Shown here one piece after another: positions 18,783-26,902 of a stretch of DNA of 64,000 bases. The notes beneath the pieces are model-generated. The model ran no database searches. It worked only from the letters and a program-made list of their open reading frames with translations, and was not told the DNA's origin. Position 1 is the first letter of the stretch. Every line of letters begins with the position of its first letter. The DNA lies in assembly GCA_002690655.1 (NCBI GenBank), contig NZFL01000016.1:43859-107858 (forward strand), in the 5' to 3' direction. This DNA comes from Pedosphaera sp. (lineage in GTDB: Bacteria; Verrucomicrobiota; Verrucomicrobiia; Limisphaerales; AAA164-E04). A program made the translations under genes and the position numbers.

Positions 18783-19046
18783 AAATATGTATCCGTGGAA
18801 TTGATGACCACAACTTAGAAACTGCGCCGACTGGCGTCAATCATGAAGCAGGAAGCATGGAGGAATCAGTGCCACGCGGGACCTGATGAGCTAAGAAAGC
18901 TAAACAAGCTTTTTGCGGCAAGCTCCCCCTTTTCGGAATCCTTGTCAATGACGCAGTAATCCTGTGACTGGAAATAAGCTATTAGCTTGAAGGTTCCATA
19001 CAGTTGCAAGCATGCTTGAAGGGATTTAGGGTTATTTCCACTGAAC

Positions 19047-20597
19047 ATGAAGGAAACAAAATCAACTTACCAAAATCAGGGCGGAGGACTGAGGTTTTTT
19101 GTCATTGTCACACTCGTAGCAGTGGCGGGTGCTTTTTGGTGGCTTAGCGATTCACCCGAAGAAAGCGCATCGAGCAAAACAGAGCTTGTCATTTACTGCG
19201 CTGCGGGCATCCGCAAACCTGTGGAGGAAGCGGCCAGGTTATTCGAAAAAGAATACGACGTTGAAATCCGGCTTGATTACGGTTCCAGTGGTGAACTTGA
19301 AGGTAAGATTGAACTGGAGCTTGCAAGCAACGCGCCACGCTGCGACGTTTACGTTCCAGCAGACGTATCCTTTGTCGACCGTGCCCGCTCAAAGGGCCTG
19401 ACGCAGGAAAGTCTGTTACTGGCACAATTTGAACTGATATTGGCAGCTAGTAATGATCAAAACTTTTCATTGGAAAGCATAGATCAACTGCATACCGAAG
19501 GCATCCCCTATGGCATGTGTGACGAGAAAGCGGGTGCCGGAAAAAAAACACGCGATATCCTGTCGGCGTCCGGCAAATGGGAAGTGACAAAGGAGAAGGC
19601 TCGTGTCACTTTCCCGAGGGTTACCGAGCTTGCCGGTGCAATTCAAACCTCAGACAACGTGCAAGCTGGTTTCATCTGGGATTCCACAGCGAAACAATTC
19701 GGCTTGAAATCAATTCCTCTCAGGGAATTGAAAAACAGCACATCCACTATTTCAGCGAACATCACAACCGCAACCAAAAACCCAACCTGGGCGCTGAGGT
19801 TTGCAAGATATCTGGCCGCTCCTGAAAAGGGATCACCTTTATTTGAGAAACACCATTTCACTCCCATTCAAGGAGATACATGGGTATTGGAACCTGAAAT
19901 CGTTTTTTACTGCGGCGGTGTGAATCGCGAGGCAGTCGCTGTGGCTTTGAAACGTTTTCAAGAGCGTGAAGGATGCCTGATCAAAACCCAATTTGCAGGA
20001 TGTGGCACTATCGTGGGAAGTATCCAATCCGGTCAATTCAACATGCCGGATTTATTCATGACTTGTGATGTCTCTTACATGGCAATGGTTCAACCGGAGT
20101 TCACAGAACCCTCGGACGTCTCCAGTACACGAGTCTGCATGTTGGTCAGGAAGGGAAACCCCAAGAACATCCAGACACTGAATGACCTCGCACGCGCAGG
20201 CATCGGGATTGGCACGACCGACCCGCAGATGAGCACACTGGGAGCCTTGAGCCATGCGATGTTTGAAGATCTTGACATCAAGCAATCCATTCAGGAGAAC
20301 AAGTCTATCATCGTTACCTCCCCGACGGCTCACGAACTGATACTGCAGATGGAGGGGCATGATAAGCTTGATGTGGCGCTGGTTTACGAAGCCAATTGCC
20401 AACATCTTGAAAGTAATGTCGAGATCATTGATATCCATCACCCGCTGGCTGTCGCAACTCAGAATATAGCAACGGCACGGCAAAGCAAATTTCCACACAT
20501 GATGACTCGCTTGAAACAAGAGGTACTTTCAACTCAATCTCATGATTCGTTCATCAATCATGGCTTCCAATGGGAAGGCCCTGACACTGGCCAATGA
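19047..20597 (+). CDS. Membrane-anchored tandem ModA-like substrate-binding protein (two fused SBP domains)
   Basis: 516 residues, about twice the normal ModA length. After a short basic N-terminus there is one hydrophobic helix (about 16-36, FFVIVTLVAVAGAFWWL), an anchor or uncleaved signal. Domain 1 (about 47-285) begins ELVIYCAAGIRKPVEEAARLF and has GSSGELEGKIEL and DVYVPADVSFVDRA. Domain 2 (about 290-505) begins EIVFYCGGVNREAVAVALKRF and has GCGTIVGSIQSGQ, DLFMTCDVSYM, RKGNPKNIQTLNDLA and LDVALVYEAN. Both resemble type II oxyanion-binding proteins, and the following modB/modC point to molybdate or tungstate. Two domains could dock on one permease or bind different anions. The stop overlaps the modB start by 4 bp (ATGA). 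Confidence 0.82.
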   Translation: MKETKSTYQNQGGGLRFFVIVTLVAVAGAFWWLSDSPEESASSKTELVIYCAAGIRKPVEEAARLFEKEYDVEIRLDYGSSGELEGKIELELASNAPRCDVYVPADVSFVDRARSKGLTQESLLLAQFELILAASNDQNFSLESIDQLHTEGIPYGMCDEKAGAGKKTRDILSASGKWEVTKEKARVTFPRVTELAGAIQTSDNVQAGFIWDSTAKQFGLKSIPLRELKNSTSTISANITTATKNPTWALRFARYLAAPEKGSPLFEKHHFTPIQGDTWVLEPEIVFYCGGVNREAVAVALKRFQEREGCLIKTQFAGCGTIVGSIQSGQFNMPDLFMTCDVSYMAMVQPEFTEPSDVSSTRVCMLVRKGNPKNIQTLNDLARAGIGIGTTDPQMSTLGALSHAMFEDLDIKQSIQENKSIIVTSPTAHELILQMEGHDKLDVALVYEANCQHLESNVEIIDIHHPLAVATQNIATARQSKFPHMMTRLKQEVLSTQSHDSFINHGFQWEGPDTGQ

Positions 20598-21436
20598 AGC
20601 CCGCAACTTCTACAAAAAAAACTGTCAAACAGAGTGATCCTGAGGGAGGCTTCAAGGTTCGCTCAGATGTTCCTTTCATGGTTGGGCTGGTCATCCTGGG
20701 TGGATTTTATGTGGTCATGATCCTTTTGATGGTGCTGGCAGATTTACATTTTACCGATGCATCAAGCTTGAAACAAACCCTGGGACGTCGCGAAATCCAA
20801 CATTCCATTAAATTAAGCCTGATTAGTTGCACGGTGTCCACCATGCTGTCCCTTTGGGTGTCAGTCCCAATCGGCTACCTTATGTCACGCTTCCAATTCA
20901 GGTTCAAAGCAATGGTCGATACGATTCTTGATATCCCCATCGTCCTTCCTCCACTCGTTGTTGGTTTGAGTCTACTGATCTTATTCAACTATGCCCCTTT
21001 TCGGTGGATGAGCCCTTGGGTGGTATTTGAGGTACCCGCGGTGATACTCGCCCAGTTCATGGTAGCTTGCGCATTTGCCGTCCGAACCATGCGTGTCACA
21101 TTCGACCAAATTCCACAACGATACGAGCAGGTGGCCATGACGCTGGGCTGCAACCGAAGCCAGGCATTCTGGAAAGTAATCTTCCCCCAGGCACGAAGAG
21201 GTCTGCTTGCGGCAGGTACCTTGGCCTGGGCGAGGTCCCTGGGTGAGTTCGGACCTATTCTCATATTCGCAGGATCGACCAGCATGCGCACGGAAGTCTT
21301 GCCAACCTCGGTTTATCTGGAAATGCAAAGTGGAAACCTGAAAGGTATGCTGGCCGTTTCCATTGTGATGATTACCCTCTCCGCAGCAGTTCTTCTCATT
21401 GCACGGCTTTTTGGAATGCAAAGGATCAATGCATGA
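20594..21436 (+). CDS. modB: Molybdate-type ABC transporter permease
   Basis: 280 residues with about six transmembrane helices; the first follows a 25-residue basic N-terminus. The cytoplasmic EAA loop is clear: EQVAMTLGCNRSQAFWKVIFPQA near 178-200, followed by GTLAWARSLGEFGPILIFAGST, the conserved stretch of ModB/CysT/CysW-type permeases. It moves an oxyanion across the inner membrane. It overlaps the binding protein and modC by 4 bp at each end, so the three are translationally coupled. Sulfate- and tungstate-type permeases look similar, but a single permease gene with a ModA-like partner favours molybdate or tungstate. Confidence 0.88.
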   Translation: MKPATSTKKTVKQSDPEGGFKVRSDVPFMVGLVILGGFYVVMILLMVLADLHFTDASSLKQTLGRREIQHSIKLSLISCTVSTMLSLWVSVPIGYLMSRFQFRFKAMVDTILDIPIVLPPLVVGLSLLILFNYAPFRWMSPWVVFEVPAVILAQFMVACAFAVRTMRVTFDQIPQRYEQVAMTLGCNRSQAFWKVIFPQARRGLLAAGTLAWARSLGEFGPILIFAGSTSMRTEVLPTSVYLEMQSGNLKGMLAVSIVMITLSAAVLLIARLFGMQRINA

Positions 21437-22077
21437 TCAAGTTAGAAAATATCCGGGTAAGTCAAGGTAGTTTCCAGCTGGAGGATTTGAATTTGGAAAT
21501 TCCTGAAAGTGCTTATGCAGCTTTGATGGGGCGAAGCGGATGCGGTAAGACCACCGTGATGGAAATCATCTGCGGATTACGCCCCATCCTCTCAGGACAG
21601 ATTTATCTTGGAAATTCGAAGGTCACTCTGATGAAACCCGCCGAGCGTGGCGTAGGTTACGTTCCGCAGGACAGGGCACTCTTCCCAACCATGAGGGTAC
21701 GCCACCAGCTCGCGTTTTCACTTCAACTCAGAAAGCAACCGGTTGAGATCATTTCAGATCGTGTAAGAGAACTGGCAAGCTGGCTTGAAATCGAACACTT
21801 ACTCGACCGCATGCCGGAGGGACTGAGTGGAGGAGAAGCCCAGCGTGTTGCATTGGGGAGAGCCTTGGCCTGTCGACCACGAGTTCTCTGCCTGGACGAA
21901 CCTCTGAGTGCTCTGGACGAAGCATTGCATGAAGAAATGTGCGCATTACTTCAGCGCATCCAGAAGGAAACCAAAATCACCATCCTTCATGTCACACACA
22001 GCAAAACCGAGGCCAGACGATTGGCAAATCAGCTGTGGCTGTTTAAGGATGGAAGTATCCACAAAGAGACGGGGTAG
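21433..22077 (+). CDS. modC: Molybdate-type ABC transporter ATP-binding protein, short form
   Basis: 214 residues. Walker A is GRSGCGKTTVMEII, the Q-loop region is GYVPQDRALFPTMRV, the signature is LSGGEAQRVALGRALA, and Walker B is VLCLDEPLSALDE, followed by the H-loop in ILHVTHSKTEA. The C-terminal regulatory TOBE/mop domain of classic ModC (about 350 residues) is missing, so the transporter may lack anion feedback inhibition by this subunit. It overlaps modB by 4 bp and ends 12 bp before a convergent gene. ATPase identity is certain; substrate follows from the operon. Confidence 0.9.
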   Translation: MIKLENIRVSQGSFQLEDLNLEIPESAYAALMGRSGCGKTTVMEIICGLRPILSGQIYLGNSKVTLMKPAERGVGYVPQDRALFPTMRVRHQLAFSLQLRKQPVEIISDRVRELASWLEIEHLLDRMPEGLSGGEAQRVALGRALACRPRVLCLDEPLSALDEALHEEMCALLQRIQKETKITILHVTHSKTEARRLANQLWLFKDGSIHKETG

Positions 22078-22089
22078 CTGATGCTCAAA

Positions 22090-22965
22090 CTATGTTTCCT
22101 GAATCAAATCCAGCAGCTGCTGAATGCTTGATTGACAGGAAGAAGTGTAGCTTGGACCAAAAAGATTGTAGTGATTCAGTTCATGATAAAGCCGATATAG
22201 CGGCAAGCGTCTGGAAAAACCTGCATGTTGAGGCCGCATACTTTCGTATCCTTGAAAAAAAGATCTCCCGAATCCACCAAACATTTCAATGATTCCAAAT
22301 TCCGCCTCAGGGTCGCCATAGTATCCAGCAGGATCAAAAATGACCGGGGTCGCATCACTCAGAGCAGCGATGTTTCCACTCCATAAATCACCATGAATCA
22401 GCGACGGTTGTGGATCATAATGATCAAACAACCTGCCCATACCATTCAGCAAGGCGTCGGCACCACTGAAAGACTGCCCCTTGTCTCGAGCCAGTTTAAA
22501 TTGCCACTCAAGCCGATGCGTTCGCCAAAAGGAAACCCAATCTCTCGAAGGGGGGTTGGGTTGTTTGGTGATACCAATCGTGTTATCACGTTTCCATCCG
22601 AAATAAGGTTGTTGAATTTTGTGCAATGAAGCTAGTTGTCTGCCCAATTCGAACAGGGCATCCCCTTTACACGCTTTCAAATCCAGAAATGAAGTCACCA
22701 GCCAGGCATGACCCTCGCCAGCTCCCCAGCAAATCGGTGTTGGCACCTTAATCGTTTGCGTCGATTCCAATTCCTTCAACGCTTCAAACTCAGCCTGAAA
22801 CATTGGAGCCATAACCTCTTGGTGCCGTTTCACAAAGAAGATATGGTCATCCGTCTCAACGCGGTATGATTGATTGGTGCACCCACCTGAAAGGGATTGA
22901 TGGCCACGAATAACTAATTCAATACCTGTGGCATCAGAAATAGATTTAGAGATCGTTTCCCACAT
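22090..22965 (-). CDS. Fructosamine kinase family protein
   Basis: 291 residues, the normal length for the family. N-terminal LSGGCTNQSYRVETDDHIFFVKRH is the family nucleotide-binding opening with the conserved Lys. Then come FQAEFEALKELEST, the catalytic-loop motif LIHGDLWSGNI near 190 and the metal-binding VIFDPAGYYGDPEAEFGIIEMFGGF near 210-235. Fructosamine kinases phosphorylate ketosamines on glycated proteins or free sugars, starting deglycation in the cytoplasm; bacterial members often act on ribulosamines or erythrulosamines. It lies 27 bp downstream of the PBP gene on the same strand, likely cotranscribed, a link with no obvious functional reason. Confidence 0.92.
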   Translation of the reverse strand: MWETISKSISDATGIELVIRGHQSLSGGCTNQSYRVETDDHIFFVKRHQEVMAPMFQAEFEALKELESTQTIKVPTPICWGAGEGHAWLVTSFLDLKACKGDALFELGRQLASLHKIQQPYFGWKRDNTIGITKQPNPPSRDWVSFWRTHRLEWQFKLARDKGQSFSGADALLNGMGRLFDHYDPQPSLIHGDLWSGNIAALSDATPVIFDPAGYYGDPEAEFGIIEMFGGFGRSFFQGYESMRPQHAGFSRRLPLYRLYHELNHYNLFGPSYTSSCQSSIQQLLDLIQET

Positions 22966-22992
22966 GCTGCGTTTCGCTTCAATTGAAATGGC

Positions 22993-24642
22993 TCACGGAC
23001 GGATCAGTCCATGACGCGCTGCCAATTCCAGAGCATGCCGGGCAATGGGTGCTGCCGTGCTCCCTCCGTAGCCCCCATTTTCAACTACCACACTGATGGC
23101 GATCTGGGGACGTTCCAATGGCGCAAAGCCGATGAACCATGCGTGAGAGTCTCCTGTTGGATTTTGTGCCGATCCTGTTTTGCCACCTACAGACATTTCG
23201 AACCCATCAAAAGCCTTGCGCGCAGTTCCATCCGTCACCACCCGGGCCATCATGTCCCGCATGAATGCTGAGGTACGCGGGCTCATGGCACGTCCAAGCT
23301 CTTCCATTGGCTTGTCAAATGTCAACCTCGGTTGCATTAGCATTCCCTGATTGGCAACGCAAGCAGCTACCATCGCCATGTGCAATGGAGTTACCTGCAA
23401 TTCACCCTGGCCAATGCCCATGAGCGCCATACTAAAAGAGTCATCCGGATTTAATTCTGGAAATCTGGATTTGGCCGATGCGGTAGACCCTACAATACCT
23501 TTGTAAAGCGTCAGCGATTGATCGAATCTCAGTAGGCGACGCAACCAGTCGAATCCATCTTTGCCAATGGTCACCCCTACCTGCGCAAAGTAAACGTTAC
23601 AGGATTGCTCAATGGCTTTTCCTAGATCAATCTTCCCAAATCCCGGCCATTTTTTTCCACGTGCTTGATAACTGTAATAACTCAAATCACGAACAATTCC
23701 CTTTCCGTCAGGAGTGCGAAACTCCGGACCACAATCAATGGTCAATGGAAAACCTGTCCCGAGCATCGCTTTCTCGAGATAGTAAGAACCAATCGCAACC
23801 TTGAAAACGGATCCCGGAGGGTAAAGTCCATGCAATGCTCTATTGAATAAAGGAGATCCGGACTGGCTTTTTGAGAAAGTTTTCCGGGTCATCTGATTGG
23901 GATCGAAACCCGGAGCGCTGCAAGCCGCCAGTAAAGCACCATCGCGCACATCGAGAACAACTATCGCCCCACGGTATGGTTTTCCGCCAGCGGGTTTGCT
24001 TTTCTTGTCATAGCGCCCCTGAACCAGTTTATCGAAAATACCTTGCTGTAACTTGGAGTCCACGGTCAATTTGAGATTCTTACCCTGCGGTAGATCTTTG
24101 CGTGTAATAAGTCTCTGACCAAACGATTCCCAATCGTCTGCATTGACATCATCCAAACCCATAAGGAGCGAGTCGGCAGATTGCTCTAATCCAGTGACGC
24201 CAAAGACAGGGTCGAAATACCCGACCAGATGAACAGTGGCAGGGCCCAATGGATAGTGGCGTTTCACCGTTCCATTGGCTTTTCTATTTTCCGCAAGTGC
24301 GCGCCCGTTACGATCCGCGATAATGCCGCGCTGAATTTGGAGCGCCGGATTGAATTTACGGCGATCATGCTTCTGCATGAAACCCACAAACCGGGGGCGT
24401 AGGAAACCTCCCAGTTGCCAAGTTGCCTGATAAGCCAGAATGGCAATGAATGCAAAAACAAGCACCCAGCTCACAAGCCGGACCCCTTTGAGTTTTGGGT
24501 TTTTAACGGGCTTGATGAATTTCAGCAAGTAGGCGTCTTTAAAGATTAATTTCCAAAGCAACCAAGCCACGCCACAATAAAAACCAACGCGCACCAACAC
24601 AATCAACATGCGTGCCTGTTCTTCTGTGATGCTCGGTTCCAT
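22993..24642 (-). CDS. Class B penicillin-binding protein (peptidoglycan transpeptidase)
   Basis: The track start at 24669 is TTG; the ATG at 24642 gives 549 residues and is preferred. Two hydrophobic N-terminal segments (about 11-30 and 58-80) anchor it to the inner membrane. IIADRNGRALAENR opens the pedestal region, and YFDPVFGVTGLEQSAD resembles the conserved FtsI/PbpA block. The transpeptidase domain carries the three active-site motifs: PPGSVFK (SxxK), SCN (SxN) and VGGKTGSAQNP (KTG). It crosslinks peptidoglycan in elongation or division; the compact size is closer to the PbpA/FtsI group than to PBP2. A terminator-like inverted repeat lies directly upstream on the same strand. Confidence 0.9.
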   Translation of the reverse strand: MEPSITEEQARMLIVLVRVGFYCGVAWLLWKLIFKDAYLLKFIKPVKNPKLKGVRLVSWVLVFAFIAILAYQATWQLGGFLRPRFVGFMQKHDRRKFNPALQIQRGIIADRNGRALAENRKANGTVKRHYPLGPATVHLVGYFDPVFGVTGLEQSADSLLMGLDDVNADDWESFGQRLITRKDLPQGKNLKLTVDSKLQQGIFDKLVQGRYDKKSKPAGGKPYRGAIVVLDVRDGALLAACSAPGFDPNQMTRKTFSKSQSGSPLFNRALHGLYPPGSVFKVAIGSYYLEKAMLGTGFPLTIDCGPEFRTPDGKGIVRDLSYYSYQARGKKWPGFGKIDLGKAIEQSCNVYFAQVGVTIGKDGFDWLRRLLRFDQSLTLYKGIVGSTASAKSRFPELNPDDSFSMALMGIGQGELQVTPLHMAMVAACVANQGMLMQPRLTFDKPMEELGRAMSPRTSAFMRDMMARVVTDGTARKAFDGFEMSVGGKTGSAQNPTGDSHAWFIGFAPLERPQIAISVVVENGGYGGSTAAPIARHALELAARHGLIRP

Positions 24643-24670
24643 GACGATCAGTATGAGGGCATTTACCAAA

Positions 24671-24707
24671 AAGGATCAATCCCGGAAAGTAGATTGATCC
24701 TTACCAT
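24671..24707 (-). terminator. Inverted repeat with U-tract just upstream of the PBP gene (terminator or attenuator)
   Basis: The perfect 11-bp arms AAGGATCAATC (24671-24681) and GATTGATCCTT (24692-24702) are separated by 10 bases. Read on the minus strand, the stem is followed by a short T-run, as in an intrinsic terminator. On the plus strand no T-run follows. It lies about 30 bp before the PBP ATG, so it could end minus-strand transcripts from the gene beyond msrB, or act as a leader attenuator. Confidence 0.6.
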
Positions 24708-24824
24708 GAGACGCATCAAACAGGACGAGCTGGTTCTGCAGTTACAGGGGGATCTTTGAAAAGCAGATTAAAGGCGGTTAAATTCAATTTTACAATTCTC
24801 AAGACTCAAGGCAGGTTTGCTTGC

Positions 24825-25262
24825 ATGAAAGATTACGATCTCCCAAGAAACGAGGAAGAATGGAAAAAAATTTTGACCGAAGAGCAATTCAAGGTAGCTC
24901 GAGAAAAAGGAACTGAACCTGCCTTTACAGGAAAGTATTGGAACCACAAAGAGACCGGTAGCTACCACTGTGTGTGCTGCGGACAAACGCTCTTCGAATC
25001 CTCTCACAAATACGACTCAGGGTCCGGCTGGCCAAGTTTCTGGCAGCCTGCAATAGAAGAGGTTGTTCGGACGAAGGAAGATCGAAAACTGCTCATGACT
25101 CGAACCGAAATCCTATGCTCCAAATGCGACGCACATTTAGGGCATGTTTTTGAAGATGGGCCCAATCCAACAGGGCTGAGATACTGCGTCAATTCTGCTT
25201 CACTGGATTTCAAAGAAACCTCTTGTGATGCACAGCAGGAATGCGGGAACCCTCAGGGTTGA
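24825..25262 (+). CDS. msrB: Peptide-methionine (R)-S-oxide reductase
   Basis: The track start at 24756 is TTG; the ATG at 24825 gives 145 residues, the family length, with AAGGCAGG upstream. The protein reduces methionine-R-sulfoxide in damaged proteins in the cytoplasm. Visible are [23 protein letters not shown] (split), zinc ligands in CVCCGQTLF and [12 protein letters not shown], the [11 protein letters not shown] block, and catalytic [11 protein letters not shown]. All four zinc cysteines and the catalytic Cys are present. Its 3' end overlaps the convergent 157-residue gene by 10 bp. Confidence 0.96.
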   Translation: MKDYDLPRNEEEWKKILTEEQFKVAREKGTEPAFTGKYWNHKETGSYHCVCCGQTLFESSHKYDSGSGWPSFWQPAIEEVVRTKEDRKLLMTRTEILCSKCDAHLGHVFEDGPNPTGLRYCVNSASLDFKETSCDAQQECGNPQG

Positions 25263-25726
25263 TTCTGCTCAAGGACCTCAGCTTGCCGAGTCCATGCTTC
25301 GTCAGGCGTGACTTTGATGACTTCACCAACTTGCCATGGATGCTCCTTGAAGTTGATGATCAGCGTTCTTGGCAATACCTCAAGCTCGTGCCCGAAAAGA
25401 TCGAACGTCACAGATCCGGGCAAATAAGTGGTATCAAAGAAGATTGCTTCACCGAAAGGCAGCTCGAGGCCGGGCTTGTCAAAACGCAACCTTTGAGTGG
25501 GTCCTTCGAAGGATTCCCCTTCCATGACAATCCTGACTTTACTAATCCCGTAATGAGGCTGGTCAATCGTGAGTACGGGCTCTCCACTGGAAGAACTTGA
25601 AAAAGTGAATTCCCAGGCACCTTTGCGAGACCTCAGGTGGCGGTCACAACTGTAAAGAAGGATATAGCCAAGCAGGGCCATTCCAAATGCGATTAAAAGA
25701 TGTTTAGGAAATCCATGGGATTGCAT
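25253..25726 (-). CDS. Small membrane-anchored protein, unrecognised
   Basis: 157 residues. One N-terminal hydrophobic helix (about 8-25, [18 protein letters not shown]) ending in Cys is followed by a soluble part rich in beta strands: [55 protein letters not shown]. The LLYSC position would allow lipidation, but the box is poor. No family recognised. It overlaps the end of msrB by 10 bp in convergent orientation with no terminator between, so its transcript probably runs antisense to msrB until the hairpin at 24.7 kb. Composition and length support a real gene. Confidence 0.65.
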   Translation of the reverse strand: MQSHGFPKHLLIAFGMALLGYILLYSCDRHLRSRKGAWEFTFSSSSSGEPVLTIDQPHYGISKVRIVMEGESFEGPTQRLRFDKPGLELPFGEAIFFDTTYLPGSVTFDLFGHELEVLPRTLIINFKEHPWQVGEVIKVTPDEAWTRQAEVLEQNQP

Positions 25727-25936
25727 ACACTTGAACCGTCTACTGAACTACCCCGGTCTGTCAAGGGCAGCCTTGCATGGGGCGCTTAAATGGGTGTCAT
25801 TTAGAGCGGTGGAAGTATTCACCTCGAATAGCAATCTTTTGACGAATCGGTGTATTGTGGGGACGCAAGCAACATGCAATTGGCAGATGAAATTGGAATT
25901 CGAGCATGAAATATGCTATGTAAGCAGATCAAAACA

Positions 25937-26854
25937 ATGATTCAAAAACTGACATCCAGACATCTGAACAGGAAAACCGACTTTTCTTGCTCGTTCGGAT
26001 CGATCCGCACACGGCATCTAAAGGAGGCTTTTACCCTCATTGAATTGCTGGTTGTAATTGCGATCATTGCCATTCTTGCAGGGATGCTGCTGCCCGCACT
26101 CAGCAAAGCCAAGCAGAAAGCACACGCCATCCAATGCCTGAACAATCATCGTCAGTTGACTTACGGATGGATTCTATATGCAGATGACAATGAAGATAAG
26201 ATCACCGCAGCCAGTGACCCCAGAGACGCTGGTGGACCTGAACCACTGAAACCAGCATGGGTGCGAGGGCTGATGGATTTCAATCCGGAGAACCGATCAA
26301 ACTGGGATGTGGAAGAGGACATCAAAAAGAGTCCATTATGGTCCTACGTTCAATCGGCTGATATTTTTAAGTGTCCAGCCGACAAAAGCGCCGTCACGGT
26401 CAATGGCAAGCGGTTATCCAGAGTCAGGTCCATGGCCATGAATGTTCACTGCGGTGCATGGGGTGAAAACGAGCGTGTTTACTGGTTTGGCTACAAGGTA
26501 TACCAAAATCAGTCCGACTTCACAGATCCCGGGCCTTCATCCACCTTCTTGTTTCTGGATGTTCGGGAGGATGCGACAAATTTCGGGAACTTTCTGGTTG
26601 GAATGAAGGGATACCCGAGCGAACCAGAGGAAACAGTTCTTTTTGATTTCCCCGCAGCATATCACAATAATGCTGCTACTTTGTCATTTGTGGATGGACA
26701 TTCAGAGATCAAACGATGGCAGCATCCTGACACCACACCACCGTTGGTTAAAAACGGATTATTACCTGAGATCGAATCGATGCCATCCATGCTGGTGTCG
26801 CCGAACAATCCAGATGTTCGCTGGCTACAGGATCATAATACGCGCCGACCTTAG
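25937..26854 (+). CDS. Type II secretion-like pseudopilin with H-X9-DG C-terminus
   Basis: The track start at 25913 and the ATG at 25937 are in frame; I prefer the latter (305 residues). After a basic leader the prepilin cleavage/methylation site is clear: EAFTLIELLVVIAIIAILAG, with cleavage before the Phe by a prepilin peptidase. The mature N-terminus continues MLLPALSKAKQKAHAIQC and NNHRQLTYGWILYADDN, typical of PVC pseudopilins. Near the end, HNNAATLSFVDGHSEI gives H followed by nine residues and DG, a signature common in Planctomycetes, Lentisphaerae and Verrucomicrobia, where such proteins occur in large paralogous sets. It is isolated, with no secretion machinery genes nearby. Role unknown, probably an exported surface or filament-associated protein. 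Confidence 0.92.
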   Translation: MIQKLTSRHLNRKTDFSCSFGSIRTRHLKEAFTLIELLVVIAIIAILAGMLLPALSKAKQKAHAIQCLNNHRQLTYGWILYADDNEDKITAASDPRDAGGPEPLKPAWVRGLMDFNPENRSNWDVEEDIKKSPLWSYVQSADIFKCPADKSAVTVNGKRLSRVRSMAMNVHCGAWGENERVYWFGYKVYQNQSDFTDPGPSSTFLFLDVREDATNFGNFLVGMKGYPSEPEETVLFDFPAAYHNNAATLSFVDGHSEIKRWQHPDTTPPLVKNGLLPEIESMPSMLVSPNNPDVRWLQDHNTRRP

Positions 26855-26902
26855 TTTAGGAATAAGATCAAGTAACTGGGCTGCCATGTCCAACTTAGTG
26901 CC

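Noticed and set aside
18783-19046. Possible molybdenum-cofactor riboswitch upstream of the molybdate-type operon
   Set aside because: I could not fit the conserved helices or the tetraloop-receptor bases; only short imperfect inverted repeats are present.
18866-19048. 60-residue minus-strand ORF in the acs/modA intergenic region
   Set aside because: It lies in the divergent promoter region, lacks a binding site and any family feature.
20052-21421. Minus-strand ORFs of 155, 146 and 100 residues in the molybdate-type operon
   Set aside because: They are shadows of the binding protein and modB.
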